Counted from the stretch's first letter, positions 33,801-47,535 are shown. The stretch: DNA of 64,000 bases from Watersipora subatra (GCF_963576615.1 NC_088715.1:65361981-65425980), one strand, 5' to 3'. A program made the numbers and translations. The notes: generated by a model from the sequence alone, not told the origin.

Positions 33801-36800
33801 GGAATATAATAAGTAAAGGAATATAATAAATAAAGGAGTATAATAAGTAAAGGAGTATAATAAGTAAAGGAAAATAATAAATAAAGGAGTATAATAAGTA
33901 AAGGAATATAATAAGTAAAGGAATATAATAAGTAAAGGAATATAATAAATAAAGGAGTATAATAAGTAAAGGAATATAATAAGTAAAGGAATATAATAAG
34001 TAAAGGAATATAATAAGTAAAGGAATATAATAAGTAAAGGAATGTAATAAGTAAAGGAATATAATAAGTAAAGGAATATAATAAATAAAGGAGTATAATA
34101 AGTAAAGGAGTATAATAAGTAAAGGAATATAATAAGTAAAGGAATATAATAAGTAAAAGAAAATAATAAATAAAGGAGTATAATAAGTAAAGGAATATAA
34201 TAAGTAAAGGAGTATAATAAGTAAAGGAATATAATAAGTAAAGGAATATAATAAGTAAAGGAATATAATAAATAAAGGAGTATAATAAGTAAAGGAGTAT
34301 AATAAGTAAAGGAATATAATAAGTAAAGGAATATAATAAGTAAAGGAAAATAATAAATAAAGGAGTATAATAAGTAAAGGAATATAATAAGTAAAGGAAT
34401 ATAATAAATAAAGGAGTATAATAAGTAAAGGAGTATAATAAGTAAAGGAATATAATAAATAAAGGAGTATAATAAGTAAAGGAGTATAATAAGTAAAGGA
34501 ATATAATAAGTAAAGGAATATAATAAGTAAAGGAAAATAATAAATAAAGGAGTATAATAAGTAAAGGAATATAATAAGTAAAGGAATATAATAAATAAAG
34601 GAGTATAATAAGTAAAGGAGTATAATAAGTAAAGGAATATAATAAGTAAAGGAAAATAATAAATAAAGGAGTATAATAAGTAAAGGAATATAATAAGTAA
34701 AGGAATATAATAAGTAAAGGAATATAATAAATAAAGGAGTATAATAAGTAAAGGAATATAATAAGTAAAGGAATATAATAAGTAAAGGAATATAATAAGT
34801 AAAGGAATATAATAAGTAAAGGAATGTAATAAGTAAAGGAATATAATAAGTAAAGGAATATAATAAATAAAGGAGTATAATAAGTAAAGGAGTATAATAA
34901 GTAAAGGAAAATAATAAGTAAAGGAATATAATAAGTAAAGGAAAATAATAAATAAAGGAGTATAATAAGTAAAGGAATATAATAAGTAAAGGAATATAAT
35001 AAGTAAAGGAATATAATAAGTAAAGGAATGTAATAAGTAAAGGAATATAATAAGTAAAGGAATATAATAAATAAAGGAGTATAATAAGTAAAGGAGTATA
35101 ATAAGTAAAGGAATATAATAAGTAAAGGAATATAATAAGTAAAGGAATATAATAAGTAAAGGAATATAATAAGTAAAGGAATATAATAAGTAAAGGAAAA
35201 TAATAAATAAAGGAGTATAATAAGTAAAGGAATATAATAAGTAAAGGAATATAATAAATAAAGGAGTATAATAAGTAAAGGAGTATAATAAGTAAAGGAA
35301 TATAATAAGTAAAGGAATATAATAAGTAAAGGAAAATAATAAATAAAGGAGTATAATAAGTAAAGGAATATAATAAGTAAAGGAATATAATAAATAAAGG
35401 AGTATAATAAGTAAAGGAGTATAATAAGTAAAGGAATATAATAAGTAAAGGAAAATAATAAATAAAGGAGTATAATAAGTAAAGGAATATAATAAGTAAA
35501 GGAATATAATAAGTAAAGGAATATAATAAATAAAGGAGTATAATAAGTAAAGGAATATAATAAGTAAAGGAATATAATAAGTAAAGGAATATAATAAGTA
35601 AAGGAATATAATAAGTAAAGGAATGTAATAAGTAAAGGAATATAATAAGTAAAGGAATATAATAAATAAAGGAGTATAATAAGTAAAGGAGTATAATAAG
35701 TAAAGGAATATAATAAGTAAAGGAATATAATAAGTAAAGGAATATAATAAGTAAAGGAAAATAATAAATAAAGGAGTATAATAAGTAAAGGAATATAATA
35801 AGTAAAGGAATATAATAAATAAAGGAATATAATAAGTAAAGGAGTATAATAAGTAAAGGAATATAATAAGTAAAGGAATATAATAAGTAAAGGAATATAA
35901 TAAGTAAAGGAATATAATACGTAAAGGAATATAATAAGTAAAGGAATGTAATAAGTAAAGGAATATAATAAGTAAAGGAGTATAATAAGTAAAGGAATAT
36001 AATAAGTAAAGGAATATAATAAGTAAAGGAATATAATAAGTAAAGGAATATAATAAGTAAAGGAATATAATAAGTAAAGGAATATAATAAGTAAAGGAAT
36101 ATAATAGGTAAAGGAATATAATAAGTAAAGGAATATAATAAGTAAAGGACTGTAGTAAGTAAAGGAATATGATAAGTAAAGGAGTATAATAAGTAAAGGA
36201 ATATAATAAGTAAAGGAATATAACAAGTAAAGGAATATAATAAGTAAAGGAATGTAATAAGTAAAGGAATATAATAAATAAAAGAATATAATAAGTAAAG
36301 GAATATAACAAGTAAAGGAATATAATAAGTAAAGGAATATAATAAGTAAAAAAATATAATAAGTAAAGGAATATAATAAGTAAAGGAATATAATAAGTAA
36401 AGGAATGTAATAAGTAAAGGAATATAATAAATAAAGGAATATAATAAGTAAAGGAATATAACAAGTAAAGGAATATAATAAGTAAAGGAATATAATAAGT
36501 AAAGGAATATAATAAGTAAAGGAATATAATAAGTAAAAAAATATAATAAGTAAAGGAATATAATAAGTAAAGGAATATAATAAGTAAAGGAGTATAATAA
36601 GTAAAGGAATATAATAAGTAAAGGAATATAACAAGTAAAGGAGTATAATAAGTAAAGGAATATAATAAGTAAAGGAGTATAATAAGTAAAGGAATATAAT
36701 AAATAAAGGAGTATAATAAGTAAAGGAATATAATAAGTAAAGGAGTATAATAAGTAAAGGAGTATAATAAGTAAAGGAAAATAATAAATAAAGGAGTATA

Positions 36801-39800
36801 ATAAGTAAAGGAATATAATAAATAAAGGAGTATAATAAGTAAAGGAATATAATAAGTAAAGGAATATAATAAGTAAAAAAATATAATAAGTAAAGGAATA
36901 TAATAAGTAAAGGAATATAATAAGTAAAGGAATGTAATAAGTAAAGGAATATAATAAATAAAGGAATATAATAAGTAAAGGAATATAACAAGTAAAGGAA
37001 TATAATAAGTAAAGGAATATAATAAGTAAAGGAATATAATAAGTAAAGGAATATAATAAGTAAAAAAATATAATAAGTAAAGGAATATAATAAGTAAAGG
37101 AATATAATAAGTAAAGGAGTATAATAAGTAAAGGAATATAATAAGTAAAGGAATATAACAAGTAAAGGAGTATAATAAGTAAAGGAATATAATAAGTAAA
37201 GGAGTATAATAAGTAAAGGAATATAATAAGTAAAGGAATATAACAAGTAAAGGAGTATAATAAGTAAAGGAATATAATAAGTAAAGGAGTATAATAAGTA
37301 AAGGAATATAATAAATAAAGGAGTATAATAAGTAAAGGAGTATAATAAATAAAGGAGTATAATAAGTAAAGGAATATAATCAATAAAGGAATATAATAAG
37401 TAAAAAAATATAATAAGTAAAGGAATATAATAAGTAAAGGAATATAATAAGTAAAGGAATATAACAAGTAAAGGAGTATAATAAGTAAAGGAGTATAATA
37501 AGTAAAGGAGTATAATAAGTAAAGGAGTATAATAAGTAAAGGAATATAATAAATAAAGGAGTATAATAAGTAAAGGAGTATAATAAGTAAAGGAATATAA
37601 TAAATAAAAAAGTATAATAAGTAAAGGAGTATAATAAGTAAAGGAGTATAATAAGTAAAGGAATATAATAAATAAAGGAGTATAATAAGTAAAGGAGTAT
37701 AATAAGTAAAGGAATATAATAAGTAAAGGAATATAATAAGTAAAGGAATATAATAAGTAAAGGAGTATAATAAGTAAAGGAATATAATAAATAAAAAAGT
37801 ATAATAAGTAAAGGAGTATAATAAGTAAAGGAGTATAATAAGTAAAGGAATATAATAAGTAAAGGAGTATAATAAGTAAAGGAGTATAATAAGTAAAGGA
37901 GTATAATAAGTAAAGGAAAATAATAAATAAAGGAGTATAATAAGTAAAGGAATATAATAAATAAAGGAGTATAATAAGTAAAGGAATATAATAAGTAAAG
38001 GAGTATAATAAGTAAAGGAATATAATAAGTAAAGGAATATAACAAGTAAAGGAGTATAATAAGTAAAGGAATATAATAAGTAAAGGAGTATAATAAGTAA
38101 AGGAATATAATAAATAAAGGAGTATAATAAGTAAAGGAGTATAATAAATAAAGGAGTATAATAAGTAAAGGAATATAATCAATAAAGGAATATAATAAGT
38201 AAAAAAATATAATAAGTAAAGGAATATAATAAGTAAAGGAATATAATAAGTAAAGGAATATAACAAGTAAAGGAGTATAATAAGTAAAGGAGTATAATAA
38301 GTAAAGGAGTATAATAAGTAAAGGAGTATAATAAGTAAAGGAATATAATAAATAAAGGAGTATAATAAGTAAAGGAGTATAATAAGTAAAGGAATATAAT
38401 AAATAAAAAAGTATAATAAGTAAAGGAGTATAATAAGTAAAGGAGTATAATAAGTAAAGGAATATAATAAATAAAGGAGTATAATAAGTAAAGGAGTATA
38501 ATAAGTAAAGGAATATAATAAGTAAAGGAATATAATAAGTAAAGGAATATAATAAGTAAAGGAGTATAATAAGTAAAGGAATATAATAAATAAAAAAGTA
38601 TAATAAGTAAAGGAGTATAATAAGTAAAGGAGTATAATAAGTAAAGGAATATAATAAGTAAAGGAGTATAATAAGTAAAGGAGTATAATAAGTAAAGGAG
38701 TATAATAAGTAAAGGAAAATAATAAATAAAGGAGTATAATAAGTAAAGGAATATAATAAATAAAGGAGTATAATAAGTAAAGGAATATAATAAGTAAAGG
38801 AGTATAATAAGTAAAGGAGTATAATAAGTAAAGGAAAATAATAAATAAAGGAGTATAATAAGTAAAGGAATATAATAAATAAAGGAATATAATAAGTAAA
38901 GGAATATAATAAGTAAAGGAATATAATAAGTAAAGGAATATAATAGGTAAAGGAATATAATAAGTAAAGGAATATAATAAGTAAAGGAGTATAATAAATA
39001 AAGGAGTATAATAAGTAAAGGAGTATAATAAGTAAAGGAGTATAATAAATAAAGGAGTATAATAAGTAAAGGAATATAATCAATAAAGGAATATAATAAG
39101 TAAAAAAATATAATAAGTAAAGGAATATAATAAGTAAAGGAATATAATAAGTAAAGGAATATAACAAGTAAAGGAGTATAATAAGTAAAGGAGTATAATA
39201 AGTAAAGGAGTATAATAAGTAAAGGAGTATAATAAGTAAAGGAATATAATAAATAAAGGAGTATAATAAGTAAAGGAGTATAATAAGTAAAGGAATATAA
39301 TAAATAAAAAAGTATAATAAGTAAAGGAGTATAATAAGTAAAGGAGTATAATAAGTAAAGGAATATAATAAATAAAGGAGTATAATAAGTAAAGGAGTAT
39401 AATAAGTAAAGGAATATAATAAGTAAAGGAATATAATAAGTAAAGGAATATAATAAGTAAAGGAGTATAATAAGTAAAGGAATATAATAAATAAAAAAGT
39501 ATAATAAGTAAAGGAGTATAATAAGTAAAGGAGTATAATAAGTAAAGGAATATAATAAGTAAAGGAGTATAATAAGTAAAGGAGTATAATAAGTAAAGGA
39601 ATATAATAAGTAAAGGAATATAATAAGTAAAGGAATATAATAAGTAAAGGAGTATAATAAGTAAAGGAATATAATAAATAAAAAAGTATAATAAGTAAAG
39701 GAGTATAATAAGTAAAGGAGTATAATAAGTAAAGGAATATAATAAGTAAAGGAGTATAATAAGTAAAGGAGTATAATAAATAAAGGACTATAATAAGTAA

Positions 39801-40419
39801 AGGAATATAATAAATAAAGGAGTATAATAAGTAAAGGAATGTAGTAAGTAAAGGAGTATAATAAGTAAAGGAGTATAATAAGTAAAGGAGTATAATAAGT
39901 AAAGGAGTATAATAAGTAAAGGAGTATAATAAGTAAAGGAATATAATAAGTAAAGGAGTATAATAAGTAAAGGAATATAATAAATAAAAAAGTATAATAA
40001 GTAAAGGAGTATAATAAGTAAAGGAGTATAATAAGTAAAGGAATATAATAAATAAAGGAGTATAATAAGTAAAGGAGTATAATAAGTAAAGGAATATAAT
40101 AAGTAAAGGAGTATAATAAGTAAAGGAATATAATAAATAAAGGAGTATAAAAAGTAAAGGAGTATAATAAGTAAAGGAGTATAATAAGTAAAGGAGTATA
40201 ATAAGTAAAGGAATATAATAAATAAAGGAATATAATAAATAAAGGAGTATAATAAATAAAGGAGTATAATAAGTAAAGGAGTATAATAAGTAAAGGAGTA
40301 TAATAAGTAAAGGAATATAATAAATAAAGGAATATAATAAGTAAAGAAATATAATAAATAAAGGAGTATAATAAGTAAAGGAATATAATAAGTAAAGGAA
40401 TATAATAAGTAAAGGAATA
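30868..40419. repeat. 9.55-kb satellite of a 17-bp unit, about 560 copies
   Basis: The unit is GGAATATAATAAGTAAA, with common GGAGTATAA, GGAAAATAA and AATAAATAAA variants. The period stays at 17 wherever I checked, over long distances. Because no minus-strand frame of the unit makes a stop, all three frames stay open for thousands of bases, a by-product of the sequence. Marker variants repeat at 799, 901 and 969 bp (47, 53 and 57 units). The array ends about 310 bp from the start codon of the Eph-like gene, on its upstream side. Confidence 0.98.
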
Positions 40420-40424
40420 CACTA

Positions 40425-41750
40425 AGCTTTTGTTTCCTAAGAGCTATTCAGGCGGTTTTAGAATAACTTTTGTTCTATGAAACAGGGGCAAACAATTTAC
40501 TAGCCTTGCGGTGGAATCATATCTTTTTGTACTCTTTTCATTACAACAATAATTCTGTTATGTTTACATTCATGTATTTTATATTCAGTCGTATAAACAT
40601 AGTTTTGGTCATAAACAACGGCTCGCCAATCTTTTGCTGTGCAGCTACTAATATTCACAGAGATTAATAAACATATTACTTCAAATAGATATTTTGTTTT
40701 TTAAAGCCATTAGCTGTAAAAGAACTCTCTGTATTCCTGTGCATGAGTTTCACACGTTTCATAAATACATTCAGCCATGCATTGTGTATAGATCTACAGA
40801 GCATCTATGTCTGGTAGGGAGCAAACAACTCCTATCTGATTGAACATTCAAGCCGACTTCAATAAAAGATTATTTGGAGTTGCACCCACTCTCTTAGTCA
40901 GTACCTACAGTTATTTTTAACTACACTAACTGGTCTAACGTTAAAAAATTAATTATTCATTTTATTATGAAATAAAAATAATATAAAGTATTTACACACT
41001 TTTTAAAACTTCCTCTTTTGCGAGGCTTTTTTTGATAGAATATTAACTTTCCCTATATTCAAATTCACTTAATATACTCAACTGTTAAATGGGTGTTTCT
41101 GAATAACAGCCGCAAGTTTTCTTATTACCGTTGAAGACATAATAAGTAAGTTTTAACATCCTGACTTATTGTAAACACAAAATGTGTGAATGTGTCGTAC
41201 TGTAATCAGCTGTAAATGTTTTACCAGACATTCACCTTTGTTGTATTAGTAGCGGTTGCGAAATTCAGAGATTAAATGTCTAGTCAAACAGATATCTTGT
41301 TTCTCAACGAAAAATGTGTTAACAGATAAACTAGAGAAGCAGATAATAACTTGTAACCAGCGTATGTCTACTTCATCTTAAATCTCCAAATGGCAAAGTT
41401 GCATCTCTCATACCAGGTTAAACTTTTGCATCTAAAACTACATGTATTACACAAATACAGAGATTTCTCACTGCTTGTAACGAGTCTTCTAGAATCCCAT
41501 TTCATTCTGGAGCAAAAGAAATCAGAATAGTCTAATACAAGGGCTAAATTTTGCTACAAAGGCAACAAATGCCCAGCTTACAAAATCAACATTACAAATT
41601 GTCCCCCGTGTATTTACCATGACAAAATGTGTGTTTTAGTAGTAAAAGCGACGAATGAAAAAAATGCAATGAATTTTGTAAAGACTAACAGAGCATTGGA
41701 GATTTATAATGAGAAATTCTGTAGAAAAGCTTTAGGCAGGTTTATTACCG
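40425..41750. other. AT-rich intergenic DNA
   Basis: No exon, RNA gene or repeat could be supported. Confidence 0.4.
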
Positions 41751-41759
41751 ACAAGTTTA

Positions 41760-42588
41760 TACTTGTACATGCGTGTGTATCATATACTCGTGGTAGGTGT
41801 GTGTATCACATACTTGTGATAGATGTGTGTATCACATACTTGTGATAGGTGTGTGTATCATATACTCGTGGTAGATGTGTGTATCACATACTCGTGGTAG
41901 ATGTGTGTATCACATACTTGTGATAGGTGTGTGTGTATCACATACTCGTGGTAGATGTGAGTATCACATACTCGTGGTAGATGTGTGTATCACGTACTCG
42001 TGGTAGATGTGTGTATCACATACTTGTGGTAGGTGTGTGTGTATCACATACTTGTGATAGGTGTGTGTATCACATACTCGTGATAGATGTGTGTATCACA
42101 TACTCGTGATAGATGTGTGTATCACATACTCGTGGTAGATGTGTGTATCACGTACTTGTGATAGGTGTGTGTATCACATACTCTTGATAGGTGTGTGTAT
42201 CACATACTTGTGGTAGATGTGTGTATCACGTACTCGTGGTAGATGTGTGTATTACATACTCGTGGTAGATGTGTGTATCACATACTCGTGGTAGATGTGT
42301 TTATCACATACTCGTGGTAGATATGTGCATCACGTACTCATGGTAGATGTGTGTATTACATACTCGTGATAGATGTGTGTATCACATACTTGTGATAGGT
42401 GTGTGTATCACATACTTGTGGTAGGTGTGTGTATCACATACTTGTGATAAATGTGTGTACCACATACTCGTGGTAGATGTGTGTATCACATACTCGTGAT
42501 AGATGTGTGTATCACATACTTGTGGTAGGTGTGTGTATCACATACTCGTGGTAGATGTGTGTATCACATACTCGTGGTAGATGTGTCG
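41760..42588. repeat. 26-bp minisatellite, about 32 copies
   Basis: Core GTGTATCACATACTCGTGGT. Two units are lengthened by an extra GT. It ends directly at a dispersed repeat (42590-42835). Confidence 0.96.
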
Positions 42589-42589
42589 A

Positions 42590-42835
42590 GAAATTTTATG
42601 TATCGTATATTGTAACTTACGAGTAGATCTTAGCTGAGGCTTTTGTTGTATCCAGCTAGAAATGATCTCCTAATGAGTGTTATCTCCCCTACGTATTACA
42701 CGAGTTTTATGTGCATTAATAGTTTAAAGTGTGTAGGTGTCCTGCATAGCAGTCATTATTGTAAAACAAAAACAGTTATTTTCCTTTAATTTTCAGAGTA
42801 AAAATCCTTAAAGTTTTTTGCAATGGAATGTTAAA
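42590..42835. mobile_element. Dispersed repeat, copy 1
   Basis: It shares about 230 bp with 55550-55800: GCTTTTGTTGT, AATGATCTCCTAATGAG, GTTATCTC, CTGCATAGCAGTCATTATTG and a TAAAAA..CTTAA tail. Both copies directly follow a tandem array. Confidence 0.8.
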
Positions 42836-42874
42836 GGTCGGACCACTAGTGTTATAACTTCAGGAAATCCTTGA

Positions 42875-42950
42875 GCTGACTCTCCGTCAGGTAGGCGTCT
42901 GCAGTCTGGAAATAAGAGAGTTCAGGGTTCTGAACCTCGTACATGTAAAT
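42875..42950 (+). other. tRNA-like relic
   Basis: A B-box-like GGTTCTGAACC with flanking complementary bases follows an arm-like stretch. No intact cloverleaf was found, so this is probably a SINE head or a chance match. Confidence 0.2.
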
Positions 42951-43427
42951 GCCATTTTATTATTGCCTCTTCACGAGCAATTGTGATTAGGAGTAATTGT
43001 TATGACCAGCCGTAATTGATTAATTACTAGATGGGTAACGGCTTGTTACAGCATCAGCTAATGGAGGCCTACAGAAGGAAGGCGTCTGTCTTGGTTGGCT
43101 ACAATCTACAGGATATAGCAATTACAAACTATAGTATATAGCGAGTACAAACTACAGTATATAGCGAGTACAAAATACAAATGTACAAAGTGTTGAAATT
43201 AAAACAATAATACGGTCAGGAAACCAATATATGGTGGTGTGAAAGCAGCAGAAGTCTCTGTACACTGGCATCATTTGAACTCTCGCTGACCGTATACTTG
43301 GCACTGTTATCTTTAGAAACCATACAAAGAGCTTTAGAGAGGTTTAAGCCACAAAAAGAATATTGGGAGAGTTACACATAATGCTACCCAGCTAGCTTTA
43401 TATAATTTCACTCTTATAACATTTTGT

Positions 43428-43548
43428 CCATGGCAGCAGACACTTGGTAGAACATGGCAGCAGACACTTAATAGAACATGGCAGCAGACACTTAGTAGAA
43501 CATGGCAGCAGACACTTGGTAGAACACGGCAGCAGACACTTAGTAGAA
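43428..43548. repeat. 24-bp minisatellite, 5 copies
   Basis: Core AGAACATGGCAGCAGACACT. Confidence 0.93.
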
Positions 43549-43857
43549 TGAAACGAAAGCACCACACTTATGACCTCTGCACCCAACCTCTAAGAAGCTT
43601 GTTTCAAATGCCTTGGAGGGATCACAGTGTAAACTTATAAAATGAACAATACAGTTGTTGATATGAAACAGAACTGCCAGAACCACGCTATTCATATCAT
43701 ACTTGGATTTCTCTGTCAACCCATTACATGAGAAGCCCGGTTTATATACCCTTTTCCCATGGGGTCACAGATCTTATACTGAGAACTGTTGGTTTTCTGG
43801 TTCTATATGCTTCATACATGCTGATAATCATATTCAAACTTTTCAACAAACCTAACA

Positions 43858-43910
43858 TATGCTACAGTCTCTAACATATGCTACAGTCTCTAACATATGC
43901 TACAGTCTAA
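43858..43910. repeat. 19-bp tandem repeat, 3 copies
   Basis: Core TAACATATGCTACAGTCTC. Confidence 0.9.
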
Positions 43911-44027
43911 CAAAAAAAACTCCAGAACTGAAATATTGATTGCTTTAGTAATTACGTATTTTGAAATCTTTTAGTTAACTGGTTATTCCTTTAATTGGTA
44001 ATTCTTTACTGTGAATGCTTTTTCTGA

Positions 44028-44100
44028 GGTCTATGACTTCTGAGGTCTATGACTTCTGAGGTCTATGACTTCTGAGGTCTATGACTTCTGAGGTCTATGA
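44028..44100. repeat. 16-bp tandem repeat, about 5 copies
   Basis: Core TGAGGTCTATGACTTC. Confidence 0.93.
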
Positions 44101-44149
44101 GCTGCGAAGACTTCTTTATATACATGTAATTTATCAAAATTTTAATATA

Positions 44150-44335
44150 GATGTGGATATATATATCTCCATTTATATGTATTTATATATATGTTATACA
44201 TATAATATACAAATTAAATATATATATTATATATATACATGTTGATATATATTTATATATATATGTTGATATATATATAATATATATATATAAATGTTGA
44301 TATACATGTATGTTGATATATATATAATATATTAT
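44150..44335. repeat. AT-rich low-complexity tract
   Basis: TATATA runs with interspersed TGTTGATATA units. Confidence 0.9.
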
Positions 44336-44707
44336 CTGTTCACTTACATATAAAATATCTAAAGATTACAGCATCTCCATTCCATCTCAAGAATAATTTC
44401 ACACGTACACAAACCATAATAAACATAATAAACAGTAAACGGAAAGATAATGCATACTTTTAAAAAATAATTAATATTTGTTATTGGCCAACCGGCACTG
44501 ACATATCTCTTCTAGCTCATACAAGTAGACTAGTGACACTTATGATGGTGGTTTGGTCACATGAGGTCTCGTAGGCCTTCGTATTCATACAGATAAGCAG
44601 TGTAAATTTCCTTTCTTTACGCTAAACAATTTAGTGTATGACAGAGTTCTAAATATCACTTATTTTGTCAAACTCAGCTTTCTCTGTTTGATCAATGATA
44701 TAACTAT

Positions 44708-44862
44708 AATGATATACAGCCCCCTGTATATGGGGGGCTGTATATCATTGGTTTCATCACAGAGAAGAAGTTGAAAACTTTTCTCGTGCAAAAGCCTAGA
44801 AATAGCAAAGACTTAAAAGAACAGGTGAAATCTTCAGTCCTCTATTGATTTCACCTGTTCTT
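44708..44862. repeat. Two adjacent perfect hairpins
   Basis: The first has arms 44708-44724 and 44733-44749 (17 bp) and an 8-nt loop. The second has arms 44817-44832 and 44847-44862 (16 bp) and a 14-nt loop. Both are perfect and 67 bp apart. They could be MITE remnants, small-RNA hairpins or chance recombination products. Confidence 0.85.
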
Positions 44863-47235
44863 CCAGACAAGTAGGATTAGACAGATTCAGTTGCATTTAG
44901 TCATCTGCACCTCAATTGGTGCCAATATAGAAGGCCATAAAAAAGGAGAGCATCAGATTGATGGAGAGCATTAACCACTCAGAAAAGACTTAGTATTTAT
45001 AACACCCTGAAGTTACTTTCTGTTATACTATTTAATATTCTGGAGAAATTGAGGTATTTTAGTCATATGCTTTAGCTAATACGCTTCCAAACTCAAAATT
45101 AATTATTCTGTTTCTCAACAGAAATAATTTTATCATTTTTTTCTAGTAGACTTTCTTGCTGATTTTCTATTGACAGAGAGCCAATCAAATCTTTCGTTTA
45201 CAATTGCTAAATGCAATTTCACAGAGTAGGTCTCCGCGCCTTTCTCCTACCCACAATAAGCTAACGCTTTCAAAGACGTGCTAAAATATCTCCAGCACAT
45301 TGACAATGTCAATGTAGAAAGTAATTAGACAGCATGTGACAGCACCGGTTGACTTTAAATGAAGAGTTGTAAGGATATCGAAGTAAGGAACAATCGCCGA
45401 CACCTGTCAGGAGCCTCCTATTAGCATTTCAGTTACTGCAGACATGTTGACTGAATAGCATTTCAACAGCAGTCAACATGGTGAGTAAATAGCATTGCAA
45501 CCCGCTTGCTAATTTAACTTAAGAATAATTTAAACTATTGCTATAAAAATGATAACATTAAGTTCACCGTGAAATATTCAAGATTTTTGTGACTAGTGGC
45601 AGCAGAACCAGATGCAAAACTGGAATTACCTGCTGCCGCAAAACAAGTACAGTTTTTGCCTCTACAACCTCTACAGTGAATTTTAGACAGTGATCGAGAA
45701 TAGTACAGACTTATTAATTATATTTAATATTTATAGATAATATGTCTATGGAGAAAGGAATTTGAGATGTCAATGAGAAGAAATGTCCTCTTGGGCATTT
45801 ACTTGTTTATTTACTCATTTACATTGTTGATTTCTTGCTATATTTCAAATCCCATGGAATTCAGGATTCTCAAAAGTTTTGAAAAGTTATGAATAGATTA
45901 AAATGACTAGCTTAGCTTTACCCTCACTTAATAGAAGCTTTTTACATAAAAGAATTTTATAGATTTGTTGCATTTTTTGCCAAACCAAGTTTAAAATCAA
46001 TTACTAAAAGTGAAGTTGTGTTGTTGTACCCTGTAACAGATATTTCAACCAAGCAGTCTGTAGTTGAACTTAAACAGAGTTTATAGAGAAGATATCAACA
46101 CATAAATACGGTTAATAGTAAGCAAGTATTAATTCTCTGCGGGTGTCTGATAACAATGAGTCTCTGAGCAGTGAATGAATCAAAGGTTGTTACCTTAGAC
46201 TATCTAGCCACACAGTGAGTCGTCTACTATTGAACATTCAGCTTTAATTGGAATCCCAAAGCAATAGGAGATAGAAGACATTCTGTTGCTTGCATCTACC
46301 TGCAGGCAAATAAATAGATGAATGGAAGTGTTTTTATAACAACTCTGTATGATTGGAGACGCATCCGGGTATGGAGCTCATAAGGTTTAAATTTTCCTAA
46401 GAAAATATAGCCATTTTAAAAATTGAGTTTTGTTTGTCAGACAGAAGACAGGTCAGCAAATAGGCAGCACTCTCTAATTAATATGAGAAATGTAGAATTG
46501 CATCAATTGAATGTCATTTGTTTAGGACTGTTATCACAGTTTAGAAAAAAACATAATCCATAATTAGCTAAATATTGAGCATGAAAGTTTTTAGATTATC
46601 GAGTATACATAGAAAAGTTTGATCTCCTAAAGCAATTTATAGATCTTGCTAGCCCAAAGCAGCTCGTAATTGATATTGGTTTGTTGATTATAACCATGCA
46701 ACTGATACGTGCAAATGCTTTTCTGGATCAATTATAAGTATGGCTGTTTAACACGAATAATGCAAGCAATGTGGAAGGAAGAATTGGATAAGGAGTTGTC
46801 AAACGTGAGGCGTAGTGGTAGCAAAAGGTGTCTCGACTTTTATTTGTAATACTGTTGAGAACTGCCGAAATGAAATAAATTGAGTTAAAATCCTATAAGC
46901 TTTCTCGTATAGCCATTTGTGCTACTTCAATGAGCCCCTGCTGATTAAATACCAGGTCATTGTCTCTGTTGATAATCTGCACAAACATTGTAAGTCTTCA
47001 TATATCAAATAAGAGTTTTTAAGCATGCCTGTAGCCAATATTTATCATTCGAATACTTTGACCATGACCTATGTAATTACCTATTTACTTGCACACAAAA
47101 CCTGGTGTCACCATTGAATAGAAATATGTTGTTTCTCAAGTGGAACAGAGAACAGAATTTTCACAAATAAATAACTTGATTACTTGTGTTGGGATCATTG
47201 AAAAGGTATTTTACCATCACAAATTTATCTTTTAC
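44863..47235. other. Upstream and first-intron region of the SLC24-like gene
   Basis: Apart from the candidate ATG|GTGAGT first exon at 45478-45480, nothing was recognised. A promoter may lie just before 45400. Confidence 0.3.
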
Positions 47236-47409
47236 AGATTTCGAGGCAAAAGAGGGTCATACGAGGAAAGCTTCATCGCCTGTTTTATGTACAAGCCATC
47301 AGCAAGAAAAGTTGGCCATGCCGCTACCTACCTCATCTTAGACTATTATTCTATATCATCTGCGGACTGACTTTTATCTGTTTATTTAGAGACAGCAGTG
47401 TCTCTGCAG
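45478..47409 (+). CDS. Probable 5' coding exons of the SLC24-like gene (N-terminal membrane segment)
   Basis: The exon at 47238-47409 (acceptor TTTTACAG, donor GCAG|GTGGGT) is open throughout. It encodes a basic stretch (RQKRVIRGKLHR) followed by a hydrophobic segment (LRLLFYIICGLTFICLF), the pattern of the N-terminal signal or anchor segment of NCKX exchangers. It exits in phase 1, exactly what the next SLC24 exon at 53430 needs. The exon has no ATG, so the start must lie upstream. One candidate is an exon ending right after an ATG at 45478-45480, followed by a strong donor GTGAGTAA; this would put Met directly before Ile-Ser-Arg. The main exon is moderately supported, the one-codon first exon weakly. 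Confidence 0.4.
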
Positions 47410-47535
47410 GTGGGTATGACAACTAACTGCAGTTGGGTATGACAACTAACTGCAAGTGGGTATGACAACTAACTGCTGGTGGATATGACAACTAACTGTA
47501 AGCGGGTATGACAACTAACTGCTGGTGGGTATGAC
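47405..47535. repeat. 23-bp minisatellite, about 6 copies
   Basis: Core GGGTATGACAACTAACTGC. It starts at the donor site of the putative SLC24 exon, whose GTGGGT may come from the repeat unit. Confidence 0.92.

Noticed and set aside
30868-40419. Giant hydrophobic proteins (up to about 2480 residues) on the minus strand
   Set aside because: All three minus frames are equally open because the 17-bp unit contains no stop in any register; no frame is favoured.
43334-43586. Cys-rich small frames
   Set aside because: They are translations of the 24-bp repeat; no signal peptide with splice support.
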